From contig NC_044189.1 of NCBI RefSeq assembly GCF_900880675.1, forward strand, positions 3,657,747 to 3,721,746: a stretch of 64,000 nt of DNA, read 5' to 3'. A program made the position numbers and the translations under genes. A model generated the notes under the pieces. The model was given only the letters and a program-made list of their open reading frames with translations, was not told the origin of the DNA and made no database searches. Source of the stretch: Sparus aurata (taxonomy: Eukaryota > Chordata > Actinopteri > Spariformes > Sparidae). Below are positions 1 to 10,506 of the stretch, in pieces. Positions within the stretch are counted from its first letter, which is position 1; every line of letters starts with the position of its first letter.

Positions 1-3000
1 CCGGCCCCCTAACTGGGACAGGAGATCCATCCTGTGGGGGAGAGGCCACGGTGAGCCGCGGCACAGCCTGTGCAGCAGAGGAAACCATGTCCTCCCTGGC
101 CAGAAGTGGGCTACCAATAGCAGCCTGTGGCCCTGCTGGAGGACCCTCTGCAGTATTTGAGGAATCAGAGGCATCGGGGGGAAGGCATAGAGAAGACCCT
201 CTGGCCAATCGTGGGCGAGAGCATCCTGGCCCAGAGGGCTGGCCTCCTCTGTCAAGGAGAACCAGAGGGGACAATGGGTCGACTCTTCTGTGGCAAAGAG
301 ATCCACCTCTGCCCTGCCGAAGACGTCCCAGATATTGAGCACCACCTCTGGGTGAAGCCGCCATTCCCCCGGTGGAGGCTTGCACCGTGATAGGAAGTCT
401 GCGGCCCGGTTCCGTTCCCCAGGCAAATACATCGCCCTTATGCTGGCTAGGCGGGGGGCCGCCCACAACAGGAGGTCCCGGGACACCTGCAACAGCCGTG
501 CAGACCTGGTTCCCCCTTGGTGGTTTATGTGAGAGACGGTTGAGATGTTGTCCGACCGTACTAGCACATGCCTCCCTCTCAGGGACGGGAGAAAAAGCTG
601 CAGTGCCATGTGCACTGCCCGTAGCTCCAGCACATTGATGTGGTCCGAGCGGTCCTGTGCAGGCCACAGGCCTTGGGCTGTCCGGTTCTGCCACACAGCA
701 CCCCACCCTGAGAGGGATGCATCTGTTGTGATGGTCTCCCGACGGGATGCAATGGAACCCATGGGCATGCCCTGAAGGAGAAATGATCTCTCCCTCCAAG
801 GGGTCAGAGCAAGGAGGCAACGCCGTGACACCTTGAGTTTCCTGTGCCGGTGCCGCCTGGCATCCAAGTGGAAGCTGTTCAGCCACCTCTGAAGGGGACG
901 TAGTGACAGCAACCCTAAGGGAACCACAGTGGCAGCAGCCGTCAGCTTGCCTAAGAGGCGCATATACTGGACATAGCGCAAGCAGCGGCCCTCCTGAAAG
1001 AGGAGAAGGAGGCGGAGGATGTCGTCCACGCGCCGAGGTGATGGTCAGGCCTTCATGGCAACAGCATCCAGAGTCACCCCCAGAAAGAGTGCACTCTGTG
1101 AGGGAACCAAGCAGCTCTTTTGGAAATTCACTCTGAGACCGAGCTGGGCCACATGTGAGAGGAGAATCGCTGTGTCCCGGGTCACCTGAGACCGGGATGG
1201 CGCACAGACCAGCCAGTTGTCCAGATACGGCAGGATCTTCATGCCCCGCGACTGCAGGGGTGAGAGGGCTGCCGCCACACACCTGGTGAACACCCGTGGA
1301 GAAAGGGAGAGGCCAAACGGGAGAACCCTGAACTGAAAATGGTGGCCCTGAAAGGCAAACCGCAGAAAGTTTCTGTGGTGTGGTGCAATGGGGACATGAA
1401 AGTACGCGTCCTTCAGGTCTACTGAGGTAAACCATTCCCCTCTGGCAACAGTACGCAGAACCTCTGCAGTACTGAGCATGTGGAACTTCAGGACTTTCAG
1501 GAACCGGTTGAGTCCCCTCAAGTCGAGGATAGGGCGGAGTCCGCCGTCTTTCTTTTCGACAAGAAAGTAAGTCGAATAGAACCCCCCGGGTGACAGGGGG
1601 TCTACTGGCTCGATGGCACCCTTGTCCAGGAGGGCGGACAACTCCTGGTTGAGGGCATGGGCTTTTGCCGGGTTGCGTATGATGGTCATCTTGACCCGGC
1701 TGAAGGCAGGGGGCCGGCGTCGGAACTGAAGTTTGTACCCGTGGGTTAAGGTGGAAATCACCCAAGGATCCTTGGTGGAAGCAGCCCAGTAGCTGAGCTG
1801 CTGCTGGGAAAAACAGCCGATGACCGGCCCCGGACTCTCTGCGCCTGGTCCCCGGCCTCTAGAGGCCCTGGGGGGACGACGGGCAGCGTCGAAGTTCTGA
1901 GGTTGTCTAGAGGGCGGTCGTTCGGGGGCTCGAAAGCCCTGAGGACATCGTTGAGCCGGCTGTTGAAACGGTCGCTGAGACCTAGGGTAGCCACTGGGGG
2001 GAGTCTGTGGCTGAGAGCGGCGCCTGGGGGGAGCTGAAGAACCCCCAGGTCTGCTTGGAGGAGGCATGCTCCTGTGAAGCCCAGAGAGCTGCTGCCGCGT
2101 CTGCCTGGCCTGGACTGTGCGCTCAAGCGCCTCTACAGCAGCCGACCCAAAAATCTCGCCGGGTTCCACTGGGATGCTGCGGAGGGTTCTCCGGCACGCC
2201 TCGGTGAGAGGCGACTGTGCCAGCCACACCTGGCGGCGAGCCTGGACAAGTGTGGACATCAGGCGCCCCAGTTCTCTGGACATCAGAGCAAATGCCTGCA
2301 GGGATGCGTCACTGAAGCTGTGGACGGAAGCGTCCAGCGTAGCCTCCTGCAGGGACGCTGAGAGAGCGAGCATCAGATGCGAGAGGGAATTGCCAATGCG
2401 TCCCATGCGTGCTGCTGCGTCATAGGCCTTAGAGAGCAGGTCATCCGTGGCCCGACACTGGGGGCGCGGACACCTGGCATCCGTTCTCAGAGCCTCATCG
2501 GGCGAAACAATCAGAGCCGCTATAGCCGGCTCAACCGCTGGCATATGGGCCAAGCCGAACTTGGCTGCATCCTGCATGGCTGCCAGGGTCCGGCCATCTG
2601 ATGTTGCGTGAGAGAGGGCTCTAGTATCTCTCCAGCATGCGTGCAACTCCCTCAGATATTCTTCTGACGGAGGCACAGTAAAGGTGGCAGGGGCTGGACC
2701 ACGCCTGAAGAAAGCACTGGCGGGAGCCGGCTGAGCCTGCGGAACATCCAACTGCAGGCGGGCCAGGGCCATACGAATGACGGCACCCATGGAGTTATTC
2801 TCGGACCCAGCACCGAAACTGCGGGCTGAGGAGTGGGAGCTCGCCCCGGAGGTGTGGGAGGCAGCGTCCTGGGGGACCACATTCGCCCTGTAGTCAGCGA
2901 ACTCAGTGGCCGAAGCAGCCACGGAGAGCACGTCCTCCTCTGGTTCAAACATGGCGGCAGGGGGAGCAGGAGCACCCTCATCCACTGCACCAGTCCCAGA

Positions 3001-3156
3001 TTGGATGGCTAGGAAGAGGGACTTCATTTGATTTAGCTCCTCAGTCAATTGGTCCACCCTGGAGGCCAGTTTAGACTCCTTGACCCTCTTCCCAGAGGAG
3101 GCGCCCGCAGCCTCTGCAGCCCGACGTTTAGATCGGCTAGGCTGTGCTGGAGGCAA
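1..3156 (-). pseudogene. DIRS gag-RT-RNase H polyprotein, interrupted by one stop codon
   Basis: Seen: an open frame runs from 3156 to a TGA at 1045-1047. By my translation the same frame then stays open to the window edge, about 1050 codons in all. Residues of roughly 1-330 are gag-like. A reverse transcriptase follows, with VEKKDGG and LRPILDLR, FTSVDLKDAYFHV, VLPFGLSLSP, and YLDNW where most RTs have YxDD, which is typical of DIRS. Beyond the stop is an RNase H-like region with TTDASLSGWGAV, VLELRAV, VRSDN and LPGERN-AADFLSR. The first codon of the frame is TTG with a stop just upstream, so it is not a natural start; the N-terminus probably comes from the 3137-3409 frame through a frameshift. 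The TGA lies where CGA would be expected, which fits decay at a methylated CpG. Confidence 0.85.
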
Positions 3157-3409
3157 TCGCTGGGGTCAACTGGTCCGGCTCCGGAGCATGGCCCAGCAGG
3201 TGTTCAGCCTCGGCCAGTCTAGCAACCCGCACTGCGCGGGGCATGAAGCTACAGTTCATGCACGGGTCCTCTGAAAGCCCCTCCCTCAGGTGATCGAGGC
3301 CATGGCACGGAGGACACATATCGTGACCGTCTTCAGACTGCAGAGCGGCCAGACAGGCCGAGCAGGAGTGGTCACCAAGCATGGTGACAACTGGTTCAAA
3401 TACAAGCAA
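3137..3409 (-). pseudogene. N-terminal cysteine-rich part of the DIRS gag frame
   Basis: Seen: a 90-codon minus-strand frame that overlaps the start of the main gag-RT frame in another phase. It contains CSAC, then CPPCHGLDHL, then DPCMNC, spaced like a zinc-binding knuckle, followed by a charged helix (VARLAEAEHLL). It ends in TAG inside the 20-bp overlap with the main frame, which starts with TTG. Inference: the two were once one frame, and a single-base shift near 3140-3160 separated them. The CxxC-HxxC-type N-terminus matches what fish DIRS gag proteins commonly have. Confidence 0.6.
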
Positions 3410-3419
3410 CTGAGAAAAA

Positions 3420-4165
3420 CAACAGATGCTGTGAGAGGGAGCGAACGCACTGCCTTCACCAGCAGGTGTCGCACAACAACGCAGTTAGCCTTTGTGGCTA
3501 ACACTTCTGCTACTTACAAGGGCAACAGCACCCGCCTATGCTGGGAGCGGGAGCGAGAGCACTGCCTTCACCAGCAAGGGTCAGCTTGCTGCGCAAAAAC
3601 AATCAATGGGCACAACCGCATGTGCCACAAAATGCAAACTTAAGTAGGCCAGGCGAAAACGCCGGTAAAACTGCCAAAAGGAAAGCAAACACAGCTCAGG
3701 ATGCAGCTGTTACAGAGAATAGTAATACACACCTATGATGGGAGAGGGAGCGCACACACTGCCTTCACCAACACGGGAAAACTATAACGAAAGGCCGGTA
3801 CAAGTTGTACAAATTACTCACAGATGTAACAGTAGTACGGATGTCGGGAGAGGGAGCAAGTACACTGGCTTCACCAACATATAAAGCTACAACTGAAAAC
3901 GGATACAACCAACGGTGTACCGATTACACAGACAATAGGTCAAGCGGACAACACTGCTAATGCCCGCAAATGACAGCACAGATGTCGGGAGAGGGAGCGA
4001 GTACACTGGCTTCACCAACATAAAAAACTACAACGGAAAGCAGGTACAACCAGCGGTGTACCGATTACACAGACGCTAGGTCAAGCAGGCAATGCTAACC
4101 GCTAGCGCCCGCAACCAATAGCACAAATGTCGGGAGAGGGAGCGAGTACAACGCCTTCACCAACC
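3420..4165 (-). repeat. Degenerate tandem repeats in the DIRS leader
   Basis: Seen: a motif reading gggagagggagcg followed by actg(c/g)cttcaccaac recurs about six times, starting near 3427, 3539, 3735, 3841, 3982 and 4127. The last three copies are 141 and 145 bp apart and share most of the intervening sequence, including caaccagcggtgtaccgattacaca. No reading frame is maintained. Inference: an untranslated leader minisatellite of the DIRS element. Confidence 0.75.
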
Positions 4166-4833
4166 TTATTTAACAAAAGAAAGAGATACTCAAAGGAAAC
4201 GTAACACTACGCCTGGTATACTCAGCCAGTTGTAGAGACGAACCGATGGTGATCCGGGGGGGTGTCCGCGGCAAACCGCAACAAAACTCCCGTCTCAGCT
4301 CGTCGCAGCCCTTGGAGGGCTCGCAGCTCGCAGCTCCGACAGGTTGTCGCAAGGCTACCAGCGACGAAGCAGCAGTACGTGTTTAGTTCAGCTAGAGCTC
4401 ACTGACGTATGTCTATCTGCGAAGCGAGAAGATGAAAAGGAACAGATCCTCTGATGTCACTGGAAGATATAGGCTTGCCGGTATCATCAAGGGTCACAGG
4501 TGACTTTGTTGGTATAAACACTCGACCTGCGCATGCGCGAGATGGAGACATTCAGTGCTGAAGCACCGCCTCTGGCGGTCAGTAAGGATGAAATAGAACA
4601 ACATGTGTGAACGAGCAGTACCAGCAGGGGGCGACAGTGATGGAATTTACTCGTATAAAGTACTAGAAAGTCTGTGCATAAAATATGTAAAAGCACAAGA
4701 AGACCAAAAAACTAAATTCTTCTTTGGAATATGGAAAATGATATTTCATTATGCACAGGAAAATAGGGAGTTGGTCTTTAGTTTAAAGAACAATGAGATG
4801 TTTGTGTTTCTTACTCTGTTCTGTTCTAACCTA

Positions 4834-6221
4834 ATATCTCAGTCACTTTGGAAAAAGACCAGCTGCAGACCAGATACGGCAAACTGAGCAACAACTACAC
4901 CCAACACCAGGAAACAGTTTCAGGTAAAAAAAAAAAAAAAAAAGTCTCAAAACAAAAAAGGAAATACCAAATATACAGGATCAAATTCTCTGCAAAATGT
5001 TCGTATTATCTCACTGATAATCTATTTCACACATTACAGTCAACAACAATCAGCTGAAGAGCAGTTATGAAACCCTGAGTAAAAATCACAGTAACTTACA
5101 GGAAGCGGTCAAGAAGCTAAAGGATGAAATTCAAGGTGAGAAAAATTTAAATGTGCAACTGTAATGTCAATTTACATGATATTACTTGACTGTAGTTCAA
5201 CTGTTCATCTATTCTTGTGTTTCTCAAAACACTACAGTCAACAACAGTCAGTTACAGGATGAGTTACAGAAGCTGAAGGACAAAATTGAAGGTGAGAAAA
5301 ATCTAAAAAAGTGCAACTGTAATGTGAGTTTACATGATACAACTTGACTGTGCTTCATCTTTTTATTATAACTGATTCAAATTGTTGACATGTTTTGCTA
5401 TGTGGATATTTTAGACCGTCACAAATGAGATATTAAATCCTGAGTGAAAATACAGAGTAAACAGTCTGAATAGGGAAAGTGGTGATCAAGAAACATCTTA
5501 AACTAAATAGAACAAGAAGTTAATTTGACACAGAATGACATAAAATCTATCTTTAAAACACGTGTTTGACATTAAGGGATGGGGTGTCCTGATGGATGGA
5601 AGAGATCTGGATGCAGCTGTTACTTTAGATCCAATGAGAAGAGAACGTGGACTGACAGCAGAACTGACTGTTGGAACAAAAGAGCAGATCTGGTGGTCAT
5701 AAACAACAAAGATGAAAATGTGAGTGTGTGTTAGTAAAGAGCCTCTAACTCAACCTGCTGTGACTCTGTCATCTGGACCTGTTCTCCTCTCAATATTATT
5801 TTCATATTTCAGACTGTGTGTATTTTAAAGATTGGTTTTGTAGTTTTGTTTGCAATGAAACGGTTCTTTACTACAATAGAAAAACTGAATGATGAACAGG
5901 GAAATGATTGTTGTCTCTTGTCAAATATCAGAATTTTGTCAGTGAGCTGAACAACATGAATGGAGAGTTCTGGATTGGTCTACAGACAGAGCCAACAGGA
6001 AGAAACCGTTATGAAGTGGGTGGACAGATCACCGCTGACAGAAATGTGAGACATTTTAAAGTTTTAATTCTCATCACATTTCCATCAACGTAACTGGTTG
6101 TCAGAGAAACTAAATGTGAATATTATTAATGTTATCAACTTAAATGAGACACAATGATTGGGAAAGCATCTGGAGACAAAGTGGATATTATGATAAGAAG
6201 CACTATATCTGTGAGAAATGA
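4834..6221 (+). pseudogene. Lectin-like receptor unit 1, degenerate
   Basis: Exons seen: neck a 4834-4923, neck b 5040-5135, neck c 5238-5291, CTLD1 5577-5719, CTLD2 5932-6045 and a remnant of CTLD3 at about 6171-6221. Neck a encodes an LEKDQLQ-type coiled-coil repeat with an NYT sequon. CTLD1 is open and has CPDGW, SCYF and DCWNKRADL. Defects seen: the neck a acceptor, cag in its paralogues, reads cta here; CTLD2 lacks 5 bp around the WKW motif (114 nt against 119 in unit 3), which shifts the frame; and about 320 bp covering the intron end and first half of CTLD3 is deleted. No cytoplasmic or transmembrane exon is present; they would lie beyond the DIRS insertion. The downstream AATAAA of the intact units reads AATAGA. 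Inference: a pseudogene. Confidence 0.75.
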
Positions 6222-7264
6222 GTTTCTTGCATTCTATGATGACAGAAGTGTGGAGTGTTGAGATCAGCTCTGTAAACTCAGACACATTTACATGTATTGT
6301 GTGTGACATGCTCAATAACCTGATCACACACATATTGTTCCTCTGCCTTACATGCTGTATAATCTGATCGGAAGTGATCCAACACAGCTACATGTGTATT
6401 ACTGACTCTGCAGCCCTGCAGGATCATCACAGTAAAAGCTTGTCTTTACTTTGCTTTAGTTGATTCATAAGTTTGTATTCAGTTCCATCTGTCTGCGTTC
6501 ATTATGTGAAAATAATGCCAAGTTGTGTCTGAGTCCTCTTTGATACAGCAGCTGCTAATGTTCAGTGTGAAGCTTCTACAGGAGAGAGAAACATGCTTGA
6601 AGATTTATGTTTTGCCTCTTTAGACTGTGTAATGTGCTGCTGTCCAATTCCCATGATAATTCCATGATAAGGATCTATTAATCTTAACCAAGGCCCCATT
6701 TAAACATTTATACAGCCCTTGATGCAATTTAACATTGTTCCTTCATTTTGGATCTTTGTTCTGTACTCCTAAACACTGTTTGCATCTCTTATCTCTCTGT
6801 GGGTCACAAGTTGTGCATGTAGCAGAGCTAATTTTAAAAAACAACAGTCCAGCAGCATCACATTTCCTGTGTCATATATGTATGTGTGAGTAAACTGTGT
6901 GGGCAACAGTGAATGCAGTTCAGGACAAATGTGTGTATGTGAACACACACTTCTGCTTTACAGTGAAAACCTTGTATTTCCTCAAAGTCACTGTCAAGAC
7001 TTAAAGACAATAGACAGCTTTAGTTTGTAGCTTCAAATGTATAAATATTGTTTATTTGATGAGTGTCTTGATTCCAATGAGCAAACCATTAAAAGTCTAA
7101 TTTTGAAACAATTTTAAGTGAAGTGTGTCTTTTCATGTGTTTAGCTGTGGTCTGTCCTGATGTCACTTCCTGTGTTAGAGGCTGTCCAACTCAAAGACAG
7201 AACGCTTAACTACACAGTCAAACCTGTTCAAGAATAGCTTCAGTTAAGTTTCTAGTTTGTAAAG
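6222..7264 (+). promoter_or_regulatory. Unit 1 3' flank and promoter region of the unit 2 tyrosine-free cassette
   Basis: About 1.0 kb, repeated almost unchanged between each stop codon and the next cytoplasmic exon (also 14280-15318, 22559-23627, 27857-28918 and 43160-44168). Seen: a TATAAATA at 7040-7047 and an Ets-like CACTTCCTG at 7164-7172, about 95 bp before the ATG. The Ets-like site is preserved in all five copies. The TATA-like box is intact only in the copies before units 2 and 3; the copies before units 4, 5 and 7 read TATTAATA. Inference: a compact myeloid-type promoter; Ets/PU.1 sites are usual in leukocyte genes. Confidence 0.45.
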
Positions 7265-7808
7265 ATGTCTGCAGAAATTCTTGCTGCACCAGATTCCAGC
7301 TTCAATGTGAGATTCATCAGAAGAGAGAACAGAGGAGAGGGAGAGGAGATGGAGGTGGAGATCTTAGAGGATGAAGAGCATCACGCTGATCTTGGGTCAC
7401 AACAAGCCAGTAAGTCTTAAATGATGACTACTGGACAAAGGGAAGTTAGTTCAGATGTTTATGTGGCTATATTTAAATTACATACTGAGTGAAAATGATC
7501 AATTCATCAGTTCACCATCAGTCACCGCTGACTACGGGTCATTATCAGCTGTCTTGGTGCTCTAATCTGGTGTAACGTCACTCATTATTCTTATAGAGGG
7601 AATGACAATGAGCAACAAACACTCCACAGTTTAAAGTGTCACTTCAACCTTCATACCAACATGATAAAAATGTTGTCTATGTATTTTTCGTCTGTAGGAC
7701 CAAACACTGAACAGAACGGTGCAGCTGTCAAAAGAAGGTGTTTCAGAGCTCCTGCAGTGACTCTGGGAGTGATGTATCTGCTCATGTTGGCTGGAATCTA
7801 CATACGCT
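7265..7808 (+). other. Unit 2 cassette A: tyrosine-free cytoplasmic exon and TM exon
   Basis: Exon 7265-7409 starts ATGTCTGCAG and encodes 48 residues beginning MSAEILAAPDSS, with an acidic EVEILEDEEHH stretch and no tyrosine. It ends in phase 1 at gtaagt. Exon 7698-7808 starts in phase with an NTEQNGAAVKRR basic stretch, then a membrane span (VTLGVMYLLMLAGIYI), and ends in phase 1 at gtgagt. Read-through past that donor hits a stop after two codons, so splicing to a neck exon is needed. The same pair occurs at 15319/15752, 23628/24060, 28919/29308 and 44169/44545. Confidence 0.8.
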
Positions 7809-8391
7809 GTGAGTGACTCAGTTTTTAATCCAAACTGTCATATATTGATGATTTAGTGATGTCATGTTTTAGGATTCTGTCAGAAAGATAACACAGTAGG
7901 TGCATGTTGATCTTTACTATCTTCGTATCACTTTCTTCCTGCGATCAGAGTTTTGTCCAAGAGACATTTTAGGATGAACAATAAAGCTAGTCAGCACGGG
8001 TTGTTTCTCACTGTGTAAAAGAGGAAGTTAACATTATTCATGAAGACAAAGACGTAACCCTACACAATCCATACACTGTTAGGAGAGCATTTCTCTGAGG
8101 ATGTATAGAAATCTTAACCACAAACAATAATGTTTCTTGCCACTGGTCCAGTCTGGTCAGTCTGTTCAGAATCTACTGGTCCAAACTCATTTTTTACCGG
8201 CCCTGAATGTAGTTTCTACTTGGAGTACTTCTACTACATCACAGAGGTAAATACTGTACTTTCGACTCTAGTCTGAAAGATGTAGTTACTGGTTATTTTT
8301 GTACATTACATCTTTTCATTAATGTTGCTGGTATGTCTCGTGGTTTTCAAACTACTATTAACATCATTATCAACCCTCATGCAACAGTAAC

Positions 8392-8600
8392 CCCCAATTT
8401 CCGCTGGATACGTGTCCGCTGCGTTGTAGCACCGATCCGGTTTTGCTCCGCCGTCCGCCGTCCGGCAATCCCCACCGGTTGCGGTTTGAGTCCGCTGCGG
8501 CGCAGTACGGTAGACAGCTGGCTCACAAGGCAGAGGAGTTCCCGCGATAATCACATGATCACTCACGACCGCAGTTATAGGCATGTGTTATTAAAAACGA
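8392..8600. repeat. GC-rich interspersed repeat, also at about 16441-16655
   Basis: A CpG-rich block (ccgctgcgttgtagcaccga, ccgccgtccgccgtccgg, ccaccggttgcggtttgag) in AT-rich surroundings. It is present in units 2 and 3 at the same place and absent from unit 4, so it was inserted before units 2 and 3 separated. No clear terminal repeats were found; the family is unassigned. Confidence 0.5.
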
Positions 8601-8717
8601 CTATTTATTGTAAAATCTTCACTTTGTTAAACTTGTTGGAGAACTGTTTTAGTTTCTCTATAAGCCAACACCTATAAATAAAAACAACTAAGAAACCAAC
8701 ATTTCCTGTTTCGGACA

Positions 8718-8741
8718 GAAGAGAGAGAGAGAGAGAGAGAG

Positions 8742-8775
<34 letters not shown>
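8718..8775. repeat. (GA)n(GT)n microsatellite
   Basis: Alternating ga then gt dinucleotides with a few interruptions (gtgggtgtgggtgtg). The orthologous site in unit 3 has expanded to about 86 bp of pure gt. Confidence 0.95.
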
Positions 8776-8777
<2 letters not shown>

Positions 8778-9245
8778 TGGGTGTGAAGCAGTCAACCAAT
8801 GTGTGAATTAGTGTGAGCAGATCTATCGAAAACCCTGAAACCTTGTACCTCCAAACTCTATTGTTTAAACAAAGAAACAATAGAATTATTCAGTGTGTAT
8901 TCATAGTTTATCTAAATGTTATCATAAATCTAAAGATAAGACAGTTCTGTTGTCTAGATGTTATAAAGTCCACAATGTTTTCATAAAGAGTCAAGTGAAT
9001 GAAAGGGAGGGTATGTGTGATTCTCTGCATGTTGTTACTTCCTCAATGTTTTCAACTGACATCAGACGGGCGTTGGACCAAGAAACACTTCCAGCAGCAT
9101 CAGTACAGTGATCTACGTTATTGTGTTTATCTACAATAGTTAGTGATGTTTATTATACACGTACAGCAGCAAAGTAACAGATCAGCAAAGTGCAGTAAAA
9201 GCAAGTGAAGTGCAGCTACTCTTTAATGGTTTCAGTCGTCTAAAG

Positions 9246-10506
9246 ATGTCGACAGATATTTATGCCAAACCGGATTTATCCAAGAAGGTCAGATACACCA
9301 GAAAGGAGGAGTGGCAGGAAAATGAGGTGGATATTTATGAGAGTGCAGACGATATTGGAATACATTATTTTCAGTCACATGACGGAGGTAAGTAAGAAAC
9401 TATGACAAATCATCATGATAATACTTGGCACGCAGGTGGTCGAGTGGTTAGAGTGCATTCCATATATGCAGCCGACCCTGGTTTGATTCCGGGCAGAGGT
9501 CCTTTGCTGCATGTCACATCCCCCCGTCTGTAACCTGTTTTTTCTATCTAACTACTGCTTAATTAAGGTAATAAAGGTCTTTCAAATAATAATAATGCTT
9601 GTCTTGTCTGATGGTGGGTGTGCCCTTTAAATCATGTAAACTCTCAGTTTAGATCTTTACACAAACCCATCAGCATACATGTTTCTTTCTATAAACCTAC
9701 ATTTTCTGCATGAGACCTTGTGTTTTATGGATATTTCCTTCCAGTAGTTCTTTATTAGGATTATGTTGTGCCTTGTGATTAACATGCACCACAGCTCTCT
9801 GAGTAGAGGCCTTTGTTCATGTGTTCTGTTCACGTTCTTTGGTTCCAATTAAGCTCAACTTTCCAGAAGGTTTGTTTCTTTTCAGACACAACATGTATCT
9901 AAAAGTCAAGGCTTTTTGGCATCATGTCTATTGGTTTTACTAACATTTAACAATCAGACAGCTTTCTCAGATCTGAGGAAGTATCATCTCCAGTTAAGAC
10001 AGCTTTACAACAGGGTAGTAAGGGAAATGACACGACAGGAAGAAGTGAAGTGCTGCATGTCAAGATCAGTTGAAGATCATTATCAGTACAGAGTCGAGGG
10101 TGAGAGAGGCTGAAGAGGTGATGCACAGCTGTAACACACTTTCTGCTGAAGCTCAGCTGTGCAATTCAATGATTATTTATGACTCAACATTTAAGATGAG
10201 CTCATGTTTTGGCTTATACAAAAGTGATTTAATTATATTTTTTAATATATTTCTAATGTTAGGACTTTAAAACAACTTGTTCAAAGTTGTGCACAGATGT
10301 CACCACAGATCAAAACAATGAAACCACAGAGTAAAACATCTTTGTAGCAGAGGGGAATGATGCTCTCTGTGTGTTTGTCACTTTAGGACCGCAGAATGAG
10401 AAACAACCTCCAGCCGTCCAAAGAAAGCGGTTCAGTTCTGCTGTATTCTGTCTTGGAGTGCTGTGTTTCCTGATGCTGACTGCAATCATCCTCCTATCCA
10501 CATATT
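9246..10506 (+). other. Unit 2 cassette B: tyrosine-containing cytoplasmic exon and TM exon
   Basis: Exon 9246-9387 encodes 47 full residues beginning MSTDIYAKPDLSKKVRY and including EVDIYESADDI. This is the classic N-terminus of teleost CD209-like receptors. The tyrosines at about positions 6 and 31 sit in DIYAKP and DIYESA, which are not ITIM or ITAM sequences. It ends in phase 1 (gtaagt). Exon 10387-10506 has a basic AVQRKRF stop-transfer flank and a membrane span (VFCLGVLCFLMLTAIILL), ending in phase 1 at a weaker donor, gtaata. An ACTTCCTC (PU.1-type GAGGAAGT on the minus strand) lies at 9037-9044, about 200 bp upstream. A tRNA-derived SINE sits in the intron between the two exons. Confidence 0.8.
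9427..9591 (+). mobile_element. tRNA-derived SINE, unit 2 cassette B intron
   Basis: Seen: a tRNA-like head with an A box (GGTCGAGTGGTTAGAG) and a B box (GGTTTGATTCC), a fish-type body (cctttgctgcatgtcac) and an A/T-rich tail. It is flanked by near-identical copies of ataat(a/g)ctt at 9418-9426 and 9592-9600, read as a target-site duplication. The same insertion is at 17528-17692 in unit 3, so it predates their duplication. Confidence 0.8.

Larger units (their letters stand above)
1..4590 (-). mobile_element. DIRS-type (tyrosine recombinase) retrotransposon, truncated by the window edge
   Basis: Seen: read on the minus strand, this block carries a cysteine-rich N-terminal frame, a gag-like region, a reverse transcriptase and an RNase H-like region. 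Its right end (about 4400-4590) resembles the terminal region of fish DIRS elements and includes a GCGCATGCGC palindrome. Known: DIRS elements carry gag, RT/RNase H, often a methyltransferase-like domain, and a tyrosine recombinase instead of an integrase; they end in split or inverted repeats rather than LTRs. The recombinase frame would lie to the left of base 1. Lectin-array sequence resumes at about 4602, so the element sits upstream of lectin unit 1, probably in an intron whose 5' exons lie outside the window. The copy is inactive as it stands: one frameshift and one nonsense codon. Confidence 0.85.
7809..9245 (+). other. Stretch between cassettes A and B of unit 2: repeats and putative cassette B promoter
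   Basis: No coding exon was recognised. Seen: a GC-rich insert at about 8390-8600, a (GA)n(GT)n microsatellite at 8718-8775, and the ACTTCCTC box at 9037-9044. The same arrangement occurs in unit 3 (15863-17346). Unit 4 lacks the GC-rich insert: its sequence runs directly from the catcattatcagccctga context near 24730. The open frames on both strands of the GC-rich insert show no domain. Confidence 0.5.

Noticed and set aside
5579..5719. Apparent stops in CTLD1 exons when read from the nearest ATG of another frame
   Set aside because: In the frame set by the neck exons (TGT CCT GAT GGA TGG) the exon is open; the stops were a frame artefact.
9427..9500. tRNA-like sequence with A and B boxes
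   Set aside because: The rest of the SINE body and the flanking duplication follow directly, and the acceptor stem does not close, so it is a SINE head rather than a tRNA gene. The same applies to the heads at 25723, 30285 and 45892.
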